Source of the DNA: Alicyclobacillus sp. SP_1
Lineage (GTDB): Bacteria; Bacillota; Bacilli; Alicyclobacillales; Alicyclobacillaceae
Direction of reading: 5' to 3'
Length of the DNA stretch: 64,000 nt
Assembly (NCBI RefSeq): GCF_024706985.1
Contig: NZ_JAMCCX010000008.1
Span: forward strand, 1-64,000
In this document: one piece after another, positions 26,763 to 35,326 of the stretch
How positions within the stretch are numbered: position 1 is the first letter of the stretch
Layout: each line of letters begins with the position of its first letter
Position numbers and translations under genes: made by a program
Notes under the pieces: generated by a model
What the model saw: the letters and a program-made list of their open reading frames with translations, nothing else
Told to the model about the DNA's origin: nothing
Databases searched by the model: none

Positions 26763-27065
26763 ATGCGCAGAAAGACTGCTTATGTGCGGAACGGGCAATT
26801 GAAATCCGTGTTGTACGGAGCGGCGACGGTCGCTTTGTTGGCTTATGCAGTGCCCAAAATTCCTCGGCTGGAACACGGGCTAGGAGGAACTTTTTCATTT
26901 TTGTGGATAGCTTTTGCAGGGCTTGCTGTCTCGGCCAATGTTTATTTTGCTGTGGCCGCAGACAAAGAGCGAAGTTACATGCTGGAGATGCAGACGGCGC
27001 GGCGCGAGCACGCGATAAGCTCTGTGCCAGCAGAGACAGTGGAGCAGACGCGGGCGCGTGGATAG
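26763..27065 (+). CDS. Small membrane protein of unknown function
   Basis: A ~100-residue protein with two predicted membrane spans (SVLYGAATVALLAYAV and SFLWIAFAGLAVSANVYFAV) and a charged C-terminal tail. The ATG at 26763 follows AGAGGGG by about eleven bases; an in-frame TTG at 26721 is less likely. I recognise no family. It stands alone between DUF3243 and the DNA polymerase IV gene. Confidence 0.5.
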   Translation: MRRKTAYVRNGQLKSVLYGAATVALLAYAVPKIPRLEHGLGGTFSFLWIAFAGLAVSANVYFAVAADKERSYMLEMQTARREHAISSVPAETVEQTRARG

Positions 27066-27174
27066 CAGGATTGGCCTCAAGTGGCAGAAATGTGAGCAGA
27101 GGAAAGAGCGAGACTATGGCTCGGAAATGTGCCTGCGGGACGCTCTTTGCGCCCCGCGGCGATGTCTTGAAATA

Positions 27175-27276
27175 TCACTTGTGTTTTCGTGAGTAGAAAG
27201 CCACATAGGCTGCCCCAGCGATGATACAGAGGACCATGGTGACAATCGGATCGAGCGCGCCATCTAAAAATTCCAC
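27175..27276 (-). CDS. 33-residue single-span membrane protein
   Basis: A GTG-started frame of 34 codons with AAGGGGGAG eight bases upstream. The product starts with a short acidic segment (EFLDGALDP), has one hydrophobic span (IVTMVLCIIAGAAYVAFY) and ends SRKHK, giving an N-out/C-in small membrane protein by the positive-inside rule. It lies 75 bases downstream of the DNA polymerase IV gene on the same strand, so it may be cotranscribed. No known function. Confidence 0.5.
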   Translation of the reverse strand: MEFLDGALDPIVTMVLCIIAGAAYVAFYSRKHK

Positions 27277-27351
27277 GACATGTTCTCCCCCTTCGTCTCG
27301 TCATCTCGAGATGGTTCATGGGACTGCTCACGGTGCAGAGCGGCCATAGGT

Positions 27352-28641
27352 TCAATCTGGTTCGTCCGTGCGTTCGAGGGAAGTCCCTCGATGCTTTTTG
27401 TCGCGTAGGCGATTGGACTCACTCGGCAAAGCCATCCGGCCACGCATGACAATATTTTCGCCGTACTTGTCCCGCAGTGCATCGGTCACTTGCGAGAGTC
27501 GGTGGCGCTTCTCTTTCCGCTTCAGTGCATCTAAGCTCGAGCCTGTAGCGCCTTCTCCCACGTCAAATAGAGTCAGTTGAACGTCTTCTTCCTCGTCCTC
27601 ATAAGGACTCAGTTGGCCTAGTGCCACTCCGAGTAGGCGCACCGGACGCTTGCCGTTCCAGGCCGCGCGGAGCAGTTGCTGTGCGGCATGATATATGTCT
27701 TCGGTCAAATCGGTTTTCTGCTTCAGTGTGGTGACGCGCGTGATGGTCTCCATCGACGTGTAGCGCACAGTCAACTGCACGGTCCGGCCGACCAAGTTTC
27801 GCTTCCGTGTTCGCCTTCCCACGCCGTCTGCCAAGTTTAGCAGCGTGCGGCGCATCTCCTCGAGGTCGCGACAGTCGGATGCAAGCGTGGTGGAGTGACC
27901 GATACTTTTCGGTGGACCTGGATGAGGTTGTACCTCTCGCAGGTCTTCACCAGAAGCCCACTGCTGCAGTTCCACGCCTCTTGCCCCAAACCAACGCTTC
28001 GCCTCGGCTGGATGGAGTCGCGCCAAGTCTCCGATGGTGCACACACCGCGCTCTACAAAGCGACTTGCGGAGCGCTCTCCCACTCCGTACATCTGACGGA
28101 TGGCGAGTGGCCACAGGTCTTGTTCGAGACGGTCTCGCCGCAGTTCGAAACAGCCACGTGGCTTTCGAAAATCACTGGCCATTTTCGCTAAAAACTTATT
28201 GTCTCCAATCCCGACCGACGCAGGCAGATGCAATTCGTCCCATAAGGCGGTTTGGAGCGTTTTCGCTAGCTGTTGCGGTTCTCCAAAGAGATGGCTCTGT
28301 GTGACGTCCGCGAAACACTCATCAATGCTCACGACCTCAACAAGTGGCGTGAAGCGGCGCACGATGTCAAAAAAAAGTCGAGAATAATGGCGATAGAGCA
28401 CAAAGTTTGGCTCAATCAGCAGGAGGTGCGGGCAAATTCTCAAGGCTTCGCGGACCGTCATCGTCGCCCGAACGCCGAGAGCGCGAGCTTCGTAGCTGGC
28501 GGTGACGAGAATGCCATGGCGAGTCTTTGGGTTGCCTGCGACAGCCGTCGGTCGATGTTCGTATTTGTCCGGTTCCTCGGCTGCATGGCATGAGCAGTAA
28601 AAGGCATTCATGTCGACATGAAGGATATCCCTTGCGCTCAC
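27352..28641 (-). CDS. dinB: Y-family DNA polymerase IV (YqjH-like)
   Basis: A 429-residue translesion polymerase: ILHVDMNAFYCSCHAAEEPD with the first metal aspartate, ASYEARALGVRATMTVREAL, and VVSIDECFADVT with the catalytic Asp-Glu pair. The palm, little finger and a C-terminal tail (DKYGENIVMRG, then a basic end with RGTSL) align with Bacillus YqjH. It synthesises across lesions with low fidelity. Steric-gate position F15Y16 is normal for the family. GTG start. No LexA box was found by eye in the short upstream gap. Confidence 0.9.
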   Translation of the reverse strand: MSARDILHVDMNAFYCSCHAAEEPDKYEHRPTAVAGNPKTRHGILVTASYEARALGVRATMTVREALRICPHLLLIEPNFVLYRHYSRLFFDIVRRFTPLVEVVSIDECFADVTQSHLFGEPQQLAKTLQTALWDELHLPASVGIGDNKFLAKMASDFRKPRGCFELRRDRLEQDLWPLAIRQMYGVGERSASRFVERGVCTIGDLARLHPAEAKRWFGARGVELQQWASGEDLREVQPHPGPPKSIGHSTTLASDCRDLEEMRRTLLNLADGVGRRTRKRNLVGRTVQLTVRYTSMETITRVTTLKQKTDLTEDIYHAAQQLLRAAWNGKRPVRLLGVALGQLSPYEDEEEDVQLTLFDVGEGATGSSLDALKRKEKRHRLSQVTDALRDKYGENIVMRGRMALPSESNRLRDKKHRGTSLERTDEPD

Positions 28642-28819
28642 CTCGTCTGGTTCGCCTCCCGGGAAAGGTCCACACCTGTTCGCCCGAAAATCGACGAGTG
28701 CCTGACCTTCTGTGCGCTTTGTCTATTGTATCATGATGACGGAATTGTGGACGGGGTGGCGAAACGGACTGAAGTTCGGCATACTGAAGAGGACTAGATT
28801 CTTGAGTAGAGGTGAACGC

Positions 28820-29338
28820 ATGCGTAAAGTGTGGGATTGGGTATGGCCGATTGCGTTGGGATGTGCCGTAGCTTGGGGCATCATTCAATGGGTGGTGTCG
28901 TTTGCGGTAGTACCGACGGGTTCAATGTACCCAACCATTCCAAACCCTTGCTACATCCTCGTCAATCACCTAGTGACGGAGTTTTCTCCGATTCACGAAG
29001 GTGAAGTCGTGGTGTTTCATTATCCTGATGACACGAAAGAGATATTTGTCAAGCGTGTCATAGGTACGCCTGGAGATACGGTGTACATTCATGGTGGCAA
29101 AGTCTACGTCAACGGAAAAGTGCTACCCGAACCTTATTTGCACGGAGAACCGACACTCGGCACGTTTGGACCGTATCATGTGCCGAAAGGAAAGTATTTT
29201 ATGATGGGCGATAATCGACAAAATTCATTCGATAGTCGCTTTTGGAAGCCGCATAAGTACGTGCCGCGTTCGTATATTATCGGATCGGCAGATTTCGTGA
29301 TTTGGCCGCTGAGCAAAGTAGAGCCAATTCCGCAATAA
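28820..29338 (+). CDS. Signal peptidase I
   Basis: A 172-residue type I signal peptidase. One N-terminal membrane anchor (residues ~8-31) leads to the catalytic serine S35 in VPTGSMYPT; the general-base lysine is K78 in FVKRVIGTPGDTV. Box E appears as YFMMGDNRQNSFDSRFWKP. It cleaves signal peptides of secreted proteins on the outer face of the membrane. ATG at 28820 is chosen by AGAGGTG upstream and the position of the anchor. It lies between the polymerase IV gene (divergent) and argR. Confidence 0.92.
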   Translation: MRKVWDWVWPIALGCAVAWGIIQWVVSFAVVPTGSMYPTIPNPCYILVNHLVTEFSPIHEGEVVVFHYPDDTKEIFVKRVIGTPGDTVYIHGGKVYVNGKVLPEPYLHGEPTLGTFGPYHVPKGKYFMMGDNRQNSFDSRFWKPHKYVPRSYIIGSADFVIWPLSKVEPIPQ

Positions 29339-29404
29339 GGAATGAAGGGCGCCGTTGCGACCAGACCATCAAATCTGTTCCCACCGACCTGGGGAGGTTC
29401 GCTG

Positions 29405-29860
29405 GTGAAAGAGAAGCGCCATATGCGCATTAAGGAATTGGTCAGTCAGCAAGAAATTGAAACACAGGAAGAGTTGGTAAAAGCCCTAGAGGAGTCCGGC
29501 TTTCCTGTGACTCAGGCGACCATCTCCCGGGACATCAAAGAGTTGCAGTTGATTAAAGTGGTTGGTTCCAGTGGCCGCTATAAGTATGCCATTCCTGTGG
29601 CAACTTCCGTCGTCACCGTCGAAGCCCTGAGGCGCAAGTTGACAGACGTCTTTATCACGCAGTCGCGAGCGCAAAACTTGATTGTCATCAAAGTCATGCC
29701 GGGGAACGCTCATTCGATTGCGGCCATGTTGGACGGCCTCACTCAGCATGGATTACTCGGCACGATTGCAGGCGATGACACGATTCTCATGGTGTGTCAA
29801 GATGAGCCATCGGCGATGGATTTGGTCGATTTGTTGCTACACCAATCGGGTTCGGTCTAA
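29405..29860 (+). CDS. argR: Arginine repressor ArgR
   Basis: A 151-residue protein, the usual ArgR length. The N-terminal winged helix has LVSQQEIETQEELVKALEES and the recognition stretch FPVTQATISRDIKELQLIKV. The C-terminal arginine-binding domain has VIKVMPGNAHSIAAMLD and LGTIAGDDTILMVC. It represses arginine synthesis as a hexamer with arginine bound. The GTG at 29405 is preferred because GGGGAGG lies seven bases before it. No arginine genes are adjacent. Confidence 0.93.
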   Translation: MKEKRHMRIKELVSQQEIETQEELVKALEESGFPVTQATISRDIKELQLIKVVGSSGRYKYAIPVATSVVTVEALRRKLTDVFITQSRAQNLIVIKVMPGNAHSIAAMLDGLTQHGLLGTIAGDDTILMVCQDEPSAMDLVDLLLHQSGSV

Positions 29861-29920
29861 AGTCTAAGAAATCGCGACGCTGTGTCTGAGCAAATGGCTG
29901 AATATGGGGAGGCGCGCTTC

Positions 29921-31111
29921 ATGGCGATAGCTTCGGTGGAAGAGTCGGCTTTGGCAGAAAGACTGCGAAACTTTCGACGGCATTTGCATCAACACCCGGA
30001 ACTCAGTCTCGAAGAAGTGCAGACGACTGCCTCAATCGTGGAGTTTCTTAAAGACAGCGGCATTGAGGTACTGTCTTCCAACTTGCCTACGGGCACATTT
30101 GCTTTGGTCCGTGGGAAACGGCCGGGTCCGTGCGTCGCCATTCGCACCGACATCGATGCACTTCCGATTGTCGAACAGACTGGGTTGCCGTACGCCAGTA
30201 CCATCGAAGGCAAAATGCATGCCTGCGGTCACGACTTTCATACTGCCTCTGTTCTCGGAGCGGCATGGTTGGCGCAACAGTGGGCAGACTCGGAGGAGTC
30301 GTTCGCGGGGAGTATTTTGTTTGTGTTTCAGCCTGCGGAAGAGGTGGGTGCAGGGGCAAAACAGGTGGTTGCCAGCGGTGTCCTTCAAGAGCAGGGAGTC
30401 CGTTGCATTTTTGGCGAGCACAACAATCCCTTGCTCGAACGCGGCTACATTGGCGTTAAGTCGGGACCACTCATGGGGAGTGTCGACGACTTTCGGATTG
30501 TCGTTCGCGGAACGGGTGGACACGCGGCCATTCCGCAGACTTCGGTCGATCCGATATTGGTCGCGGCTCATCTTGTCACGGGATTGCAGTCGCTTGTGAG
30601 CCGCAACGTGTCTCCGCTGCACTCGGCGGTCGTTACGGTCGGGCAGTTGCATGCGGGGACTGCGCGCAACATCATCCCCGAAGAGGCGGTGTTGGAGGGC
30701 ACGGTTCGCACGCTACAGCCAGAGAATCGAGATTTACTCGAAGAGCGCTTGAAGACACTCGCCTTCTCGACGGCGGCAGCGTTCGGAGCGAGTGCGGAGG
30801 TCGACTATGAGCGGCAGTTGCCGGTGACAGAGAGTGACGAAGCGATGGCAGCCATTGTTCGGGAGGCGGCTCAGCACGTGGTCGGCGTTGATGCTGTGGT
30901 TGAGGCCATGCCGACGCTCGGGGGAGAAGACTTTTCCATCTACGCTGAACATCTGCCGAGTTGCTTTTTCTGGGTTGGAACGGGCAAGCCTGATGGTTCC
31001 TCAAGGGGTTGGCATCATCCACAATTTGATGTCGATGAAGCACAGATGTTGGTGGCAAGCAAAATTTTTGTGGAAGCGGCGCGCAGAGCCTTGGTGCATT
31101 TTTCGAAGTGA
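29921..31111 (+). CDS. M20D amidohydrolase (N-acyl-amino acid hydrolase type)
   Basis: A 396-residue enzyme of the M20D group: FRRHLHQHPELSLEEVQTT, AIRTDIDALPIVEQTGLPYA, the metal-binding MHACGHDFHTASVLGAAW, catalytic FQPAEEVGAGAKQVV, dimerisation-domain GTGGHAAIPQTSVDPI and C-terminal LGGEDFSIYAEHLP. Members remove acyl groups from N-acetyl amino acids or related amides. GGGGAGG is eight bases before the ATG at 29921. A second, separate member is at 50.9 kb. It lies between argR and cysK. Confidence 0.88.
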   Translation: MAIASVEESALAERLRNFRRHLHQHPELSLEEVQTTASIVEFLKDSGIEVLSSNLPTGTFALVRGKRPGPCVAIRTDIDALPIVEQTGLPYASTIEGKMHACGHDFHTASVLGAAWLAQQWADSEESFAGSILFVFQPAEEVGAGAKQVVASGVLQEQGVRCIFGEHNNPLLERGYIGVKSGPLMGSVDDFRIVVRGTGGHAAIPQTSVDPILVAAHLVTGLQSLVSRNVSPLHSAVVTVGQLHAGTARNIIPEEAVLEGTVRTLQPENRDLLEERLKTLAFSTAAAFGASAEVDYERQLPVTESDEAMAAIVREAAQHVVGVDAVVEAMPTLGGEDFSIYAEHLPSCFFWVGTGKPDGSSRGWHHPQFDVDEAQMLVASKIFVEAARRALVHFSK

Positions 31112-31211
31112 TGCGTGTGGCGGGCGATTCTCGGCCGAGAGCAACGGATGTTTCCGCACTCGATAGTACAGCGGTTCGATGTTGGTCGTGGAGAAAGAAA
31201 GGGTGCTGCTT

Positions 31212-32135
31212 GTGACGATTTATCAGTCAGTGCTCGATATGATAGGCAATACGCCGATTGTCAAGTTGCGGCGTCTTCCGAATCCAGACGGGGCGGATGT
31301 GTTTGTCAAACTGGAAGGGCACAATCCCGCCGGGAGCGTTAAAGACAGGCCAGCGCACAACATGATTGTCCGTGCCGAGGCGGAGGGAAAGCTCATTCCC
31401 GGAAAAACGACGGTCATTGAACCGACGTCGGGGAATACCGGAATCGGCATTGCTATGGTCTGTGCCGCGAAGGGCTACCGTTGCATCATCACGATGCCGG
31501 ACAATGCTACGGAAGAGCGCGTGAAAATTCTTAAAGCGTACGGTGCTGAAGTGCATTTGACTCCGGCTGGCTTGCGGATGCAGGGGGCGATTGACGAAGC
31601 TGTCAAAATCGCCAAGACGTTGCCGCACACGTTCATTCCGATGCAGTTTGAAAATCCGGCCAATCCGGATGCGCACCGAAACACTACGGCAAAAGAGATA
31701 TTTCGGGACTTCGAAGGTCGGTTGGACGCCATGGTCCTGACGGCAGGTACTGGAGGCACGGTCACGGGCACCGGAGAAGAATTAAAGAAGCTGATTCCCG
31801 GCATCAAAATCTATGTCGTTGAACCTGCGGGCAGTCCAGTGCTCTCTGGGGGACAGCCTGGATCTCACAAGATTCCTGGAACGGGCCCTGGTTTCGTCCC
31901 CAAGGTCCTGAATCGACAGGCTTTCGACGAAATTTTGCTGATTGAGGACAGCGATGCTCAGTCGATGGCGAGGCGCTTGGCAGCGGAAGAGGGATTGTTG
32001 CTTGGCGCTTCGGGTGCGGCTGCCGCATTTTTTGCTCTTCGCATCGCGGCGGATTTGCCAAGGGATGCGCGCGTGTTGTCCATTGCACCGGACACGGGCG
32101 AACGTTACTTGTCGTCCGACCTCTTCAAGTCCTGA
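31212..32135 (+). CDS. cysK: Cysteine synthase A
   Basis: A 307-residue PLP enzyme: SVLDMIGNTPIVKLRRLPNP, the lysine that binds PLP in LEGHNPAGSVKDRPAHNMIV, the substrate loop EPTSGNTGIGIAMVCAAKGY, and the phosphate-binding TAGTGGTVTGTGEEL. It makes cysteine from O-acetylserine and sulfide. GTG at 31212 gives the standard N-terminus and has AAAGG about nine bases upstream. It is unlinked to the serine acetyltransferase at 6.3 kb. Confidence 0.93.
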   Translation: MTIYQSVLDMIGNTPIVKLRRLPNPDGADVFVKLEGHNPAGSVKDRPAHNMIVRAEAEGKLIPGKTTVIEPTSGNTGIGIAMVCAAKGYRCIITMPDNATEERVKILKAYGAEVHLTPAGLRMQGAIDEAVKIAKTLPHTFIPMQFENPANPDAHRNTTAKEIFRDFEGRLDAMVLTAGTGGTVTGTGEELKKLIPGIKIYVVEPAGSPVLSGGQPGSHKIPGTGPGFVPKVLNRQAFDEILLIEDSDAQSMARRLAAEEGLLLGASGAAAAFFALRIAADLPRDARVLSIAPDTGERYLSSDLFKS

Positions 32136-32145
32136 GTTCTGTAGC

Positions 32146-32164
32146 AGTCGTTCGCCGACTTTTT
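32146..32164 (+). terminator. Terminator after cysK
   Basis: AGTCG and CGACT pair around TTCGC and are followed by TTTT, eleven bases after the cysK stop. Confidence 0.5.
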
Positions 32165-32199
32165 ACGTTTCCCTGCGGTTGCTTTAAGGGGGTCGTGGC

Positions 32200-33729
32200 G
32201 TGGCCCACTTATGGGCAGATGTCGTTTCACTTGTCATCTGGTTGGCGTACCTGACGGCACTGCTGGATTTAGGACGTCAGTCGGAGAGCCGTGCGTCGCG
32301 TCGCGAACTGGGTCGTTGGCCGATGGGGTGGAGACTTCTCGTCTTCTCGATGCGGGTCGTGCTGTTCGCATTTGGAGTGATTGAAGCGATTGCAATCATC
32401 CCGGCGGTCAGCCGCTTGAGGTGGTTTCATGCAGTCTCCATCTGGATAGCCGTTCTCTGGATAGCGGCCATTTGTATCCGCCCAATAGTCGTGCCAGCTT
32501 TGCGTCGCATCACCTTACGAAAAGCTGCGGCACCTGTCCTGAAAGTGCGGCGGATAAGGTGCTCGCGTCACTTTGCCAGTGTACCTGCGGGGCGTCTGGG
32601 TGCGTCGCATCCAAGGTGCATCGCTGCGCCCCGGCGCTGGCACCTATCAAGACAAACCGTTCTTGTGCCGCGCGATGTCAGACTACTTCAGCGCCTTATG
32701 GCAGACTGCGTGGAGCAAGCACGCCCATATTTGCACATGCGGCCACGCACTCGGCTCGCTTTCGGTCTGTTTCACGGCGACTACGAGATGCACCTCTCGG
32801 TAGCGAATGTTGAGATGCTGCCTGGCGTGGCTCCGCATCGAGCGATTTATGAGGTGGGTTCTATTACCAAGTTATGGGCCGCGTCGTTGCTCGCAGACTG
32901 CATAGAGCGCGGACAATTGGAGCTTTTAACCCCTTTGTCGGACATCTTCCCGACTCGTCTGCCGCCCGGCTCTAGCGCCGGGGACATCTGTCTTGCGGAC
33001 CTCGCGACTCACCACTCCGGACTGCCTCGTCTTCCGTCCAATCTGTTGTTGGGTGGGCGCTTTCTGTCGCGATTTTCTCCCTATCGGAGTAATCCATACC
33101 GTTTTTTTGATGAACGTCGACTCTTTCGCTTTTTGCGACGCTTTCATGCCAAATCAAACCCTGCTCGGCAGAAGGACTATGGAACCTACTCTAATTTAGG
33201 GTTTGATATACTTGGCCATGCCCTCGCCAAAAAGTGTGGGATGTCTCTCGATGCCGCGCTGGACGAGCATCTTTCGCGCCCTCTCGGACTCCGCAGCACG
33301 TCCCTGAAGGTGCGCAAAGAGATGGCCCGTCGCCTCCTCCCCGGACACGCCTTTGGCGGGCGACTGGAATCCAACTGGAAGACGCACTTTGGTGGTGCGC
33401 TCGGGTTGCACTCGAGTACCGAAGATGTGGTACGGTTTTTGCGCGCGAGTTTTGCCTCCCTGGAAAGACAGTTGCAACATCCTGCCCTGCGATATGCCTT
33501 ACAGCGTCGGGCCAGTTTTGCACCTGGTCTTGGCATCGGTCTCGCTTGGATGCTCCCCGAACGAGTTCCCGTTGCGTGGCACAATGGTGCGACGGGTGGG
33601 TATAGTAGCTTTGTCGGCTTAGACCTACTCGAGCCGAGAGGGCTCGTTGTGCTGTCGAATGACGCTGCTTCGGTCGATCCGCTAGCACTCCACCTGTTCC
33701 GCTCTCTTCGCGAGCGCACCCTTCCGTGA
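32200..33729 (+). CDS. Membrane-anchored serine hydrolase, beta-lactamase class C fold
   Basis: A 509-residue protein. Three or four membrane spans occupy residues ~1-105 and are followed by a basic stretch. From about residue 170 a class C beta-lactamase/DD-peptidase-like domain has the active serine in YEVGSITKLWAASLL (S-x-x-K), the Tyr motif in YGTYSNLGFDILGHAL and a third motif near WHNGATGGYSSFVG. Such proteins may act on peptidoglycan peptides or unrelated esters; the substrate is open. GTG start with AAGGGGG upstream. It is monocistronic. Confidence 0.8.
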   Translation: MAHLWADVVSLVIWLAYLTALLDLGRQSESRASRRELGRWPMGWRLLVFSMRVVLFAFGVIEAIAIIPAVSRLRWFHAVSIWIAVLWIAAICIRPIVVPALRRITLRKAAAPVLKVRRIRCSRHFASVPAGRLGASHPRCIAAPRRWHLSRQTVLVPRDVRLLQRLMADCVEQARPYLHMRPRTRLAFGLFHGDYEMHLSVANVEMLPGVAPHRAIYEVGSITKLWAASLLADCIERGQLELLTPLSDIFPTRLPPGSSAGDICLADLATHHSGLPRLPSNLLLGGRFLSRFSPYRSNPYRFFDERRLFRFLRRFHAKSNPARQKDYGTYSNLGFDILGHALAKKCGMSLDAALDEHLSRPLGLRSTSLKVRKEMARRLLPGHAFGGRLESNWKTHFGGALGLHSSTEDVVRFLRASFASLERQLQHPALRYALQRRASFAPGLGIGLAWMLPERVPVAWHNGATGGYSSFVGLDLLEPRGLVVLSNDAASVDPLALHLFRSLRERTLP

Positions 33730-33890
33730 TGCCAGTTTGTGGCGCCGTGATGGTTCTTGGCACCGACGACTTAGTGAGCTGGCCCATGTTGCCTGTTACT
33801 CGAAGGGGCCGAGTGGCACATCATCTATGGGTTGTGGTAGGCTAAAGTTGCAACGCGAACTTTCCGAAAACAAAAGGAGGCGCGTCCTAA

Positions 33891-34205
33891 GTGAGTTTTT
33901 TTAAGGCGTTGAAACGAGTACCCGAGTCTTTGAGTGGTTCTGGGCATGATATGTCTGGAGCTGCGAAGGAGCCATTGCCGGAGCATGAGTGTGACCATTG
34001 TCATGTGGCCATGGAGTACAAAGGCCCACACGCGATTCGTACGGGCGGACTAAGCAGGAAATTTGGTTTGGTCGGAGATGTCGTGTTGGGTGTTGGGGAG
34101 ACCATCATCAGCAATGTTTTGGAGCGAAACGTCGCCGTTCACGTATTCGTCTGCCAAGAGTGTGGTCGCATTGAGATGATTAACGACCCGAAACACGGCT
34201 TTTAA
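33891..34205 (+). CDS. Small zinc-ribbon protein of unknown function
   Basis: A 104-residue protein with two CxxC pairs (CDHCHVAMEYKG and FVCQECGRIEMI) at residues ~34-37 and ~91-94 that fit one zinc ribbon. The segment between contains a glycine/valine-rich stretch (LVGDVVLGVGETIISNVLER) that may be membrane-associated. GTG start with AAGGAGG ten bases upstream and a terminator after it. Members of this type are seen in several Bacillota; no function is known to me. Confidence 0.65.
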   Translation: MSFFKALKRVPESLSGSGHDMSGAAKEPLPEHECDHCHVAMEYKGPHAIRTGGLSRKFGLVGDVVLGVGETIISNVLERNVAVHVFVCQECGRIEMINDPKHGF

Positions 34206-34257
34206 TTCGACTCTTTAACAAAATTCATCGCATCCATGCACTTCCAGAACATACGGT

Positions 34258-34284
34258 AGCCTGGCCACTTCGCCAGGCTTTTCC
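34258..34284 (+). terminator. Terminator after the zinc-ribbon gene
   Basis: AGCCTGGC and GCCAGGCT pair perfectly around a six-base loop, followed by TTTTCC. It lies 53 bases past the stop and faces the convergent yitT-like gene. Confidence 0.8.
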
Positions 34285-34309
34285 TATAAAACGTGGACAA
34301 AACGTCCGG

Positions 34310-35203
34310 TCAGTCTATGATATGGCGAAATTGACCGAGTACTTCGGTCGTGTCGAGGACCGTCATAAAGGCTGATTCATCCATCTGTTGGACGAGAATT
34401 TTTAAGTCGGCAATTTCGATGACCGTCAATACGCACATCAAGACACCGAGTTCGGCGTTGCTGTATGTCCCTTCGGCACGCATCAGCGTGCTACCACGCG
34501 TCAAACGGCTGTTGATGGCCGCAGCCATCTCGTTTGCCTTGGATGTGACGATGAGCGCCGTCTTTCGCTGTTGATGATGCATCAGTGCAGCAATCACGCG
34601 CGCCGTGGCAAACATGGATACCAGGGTGTACATACCAGCTTCTGTGCCAAATACCGTTACCGATAAAAGCAGCACGATAACGTTCATAACGAGACCGGTG
34701 GACGAGACGTTGCGTCCAGTCAATCGGTAGAAGACCACAGACAGAATGTCGGTGCCGCCCATCGATCCACCGACGCGTATGGCCAATGCAGAGGAGATGC
34801 CGCCGAGCACGCCACCATAAAGAGACATCAAGAGGAGGTCGTGATGCGGGGTGCGAAAATGCAGATGAATGAGGTCGGTTGCCAGAGAGAATCCAACAAT
34901 GCCTATGGCAGTTAAGACCACAAAGCGTCTTCCGAGGAACCGATAACCGAGTAAAAAGAGCGGTATATTGAAAAGAAAATAGAGTGTGCCGATGGGCAAA
35001 AATATGAAGTAGTGGTGTAAAATTTGGGCGATACCCGTTAGGCCACCAGACAGAATGTGTGCTGGAACGAGGAAGTTGTTGACCGAGATAGAACCCGCCA
35101 AGTCGCCAATCAAAACAATGACGACTCTCCATATAAAATCAAAGGTGGGGTATGACCGCAATTTCTTTACATGGACTGTTGGCGATGAGAAACGTGTGGG
35201 CAT
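34310..35203 (-). CDS. YitT family membrane protein
   Basis: A 297-residue protein with five or six membrane spans in residues ~20-200 (VNNFLVPAHILSGGLTGIAQ, SSALAIRVGGSMGGTDILSV) and a cytoplasmic C-terminal DUF2179 domain (residues ~205-297, with RGSTLMRAEGTYSNAELGVL). This is the YitT/DUF161 layout, common in Bacilli in several copies; the function is unknown, possibly transport. AAGGAAGG is nine bases before the ATG. It is divergent from ytoI. Confidence 0.9.
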   Translation of the reverse strand: MPTRFSSPTVHVKKLRSYPTFDFIWRVVIVLIGDLAGSISVNNFLVPAHILSGGLTGIAQILHHYFIFLPIGTLYFLFNIPLFLLGYRFLGRRFVVLTAIGIVGFSLATDLIHLHFRTPHHDLLLMSLYGGVLGGISSALAIRVGGSMGGTDILSVVFYRLTGRNVSSTGLVMNVIVLLLSVTVFGTEAGMYTLVSMFATARVIAALMHHQQRKTALIVTSKANEMAAAINSRLTRGSTLMRAEGTYSNAELGVLMCVLTVIEIADLKILVQQMDESAFMTVLDTTEVLGQFRHIID

Positions 35204-35326
35204 GGAGGTCGACCTTCCTTTCGAGCGTTATGCTCTCCATCCAACGTTCATCATACAGGATGCTGTCCGATTGGGTAAGGAGAATTTCGCAAGAAGTTGC
35301 AACAAGCAGACCGGGGAGGAAGTTCC

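Noticed and set aside
27116-27196. A 26-residue plus-strand frame with Cys residues (starts MARKCACG)
   Set aside because: It overlaps the better supported minus-strand 33-residue protein and is too short to judge; the upstream AGAGGAAAG is only a fair site.
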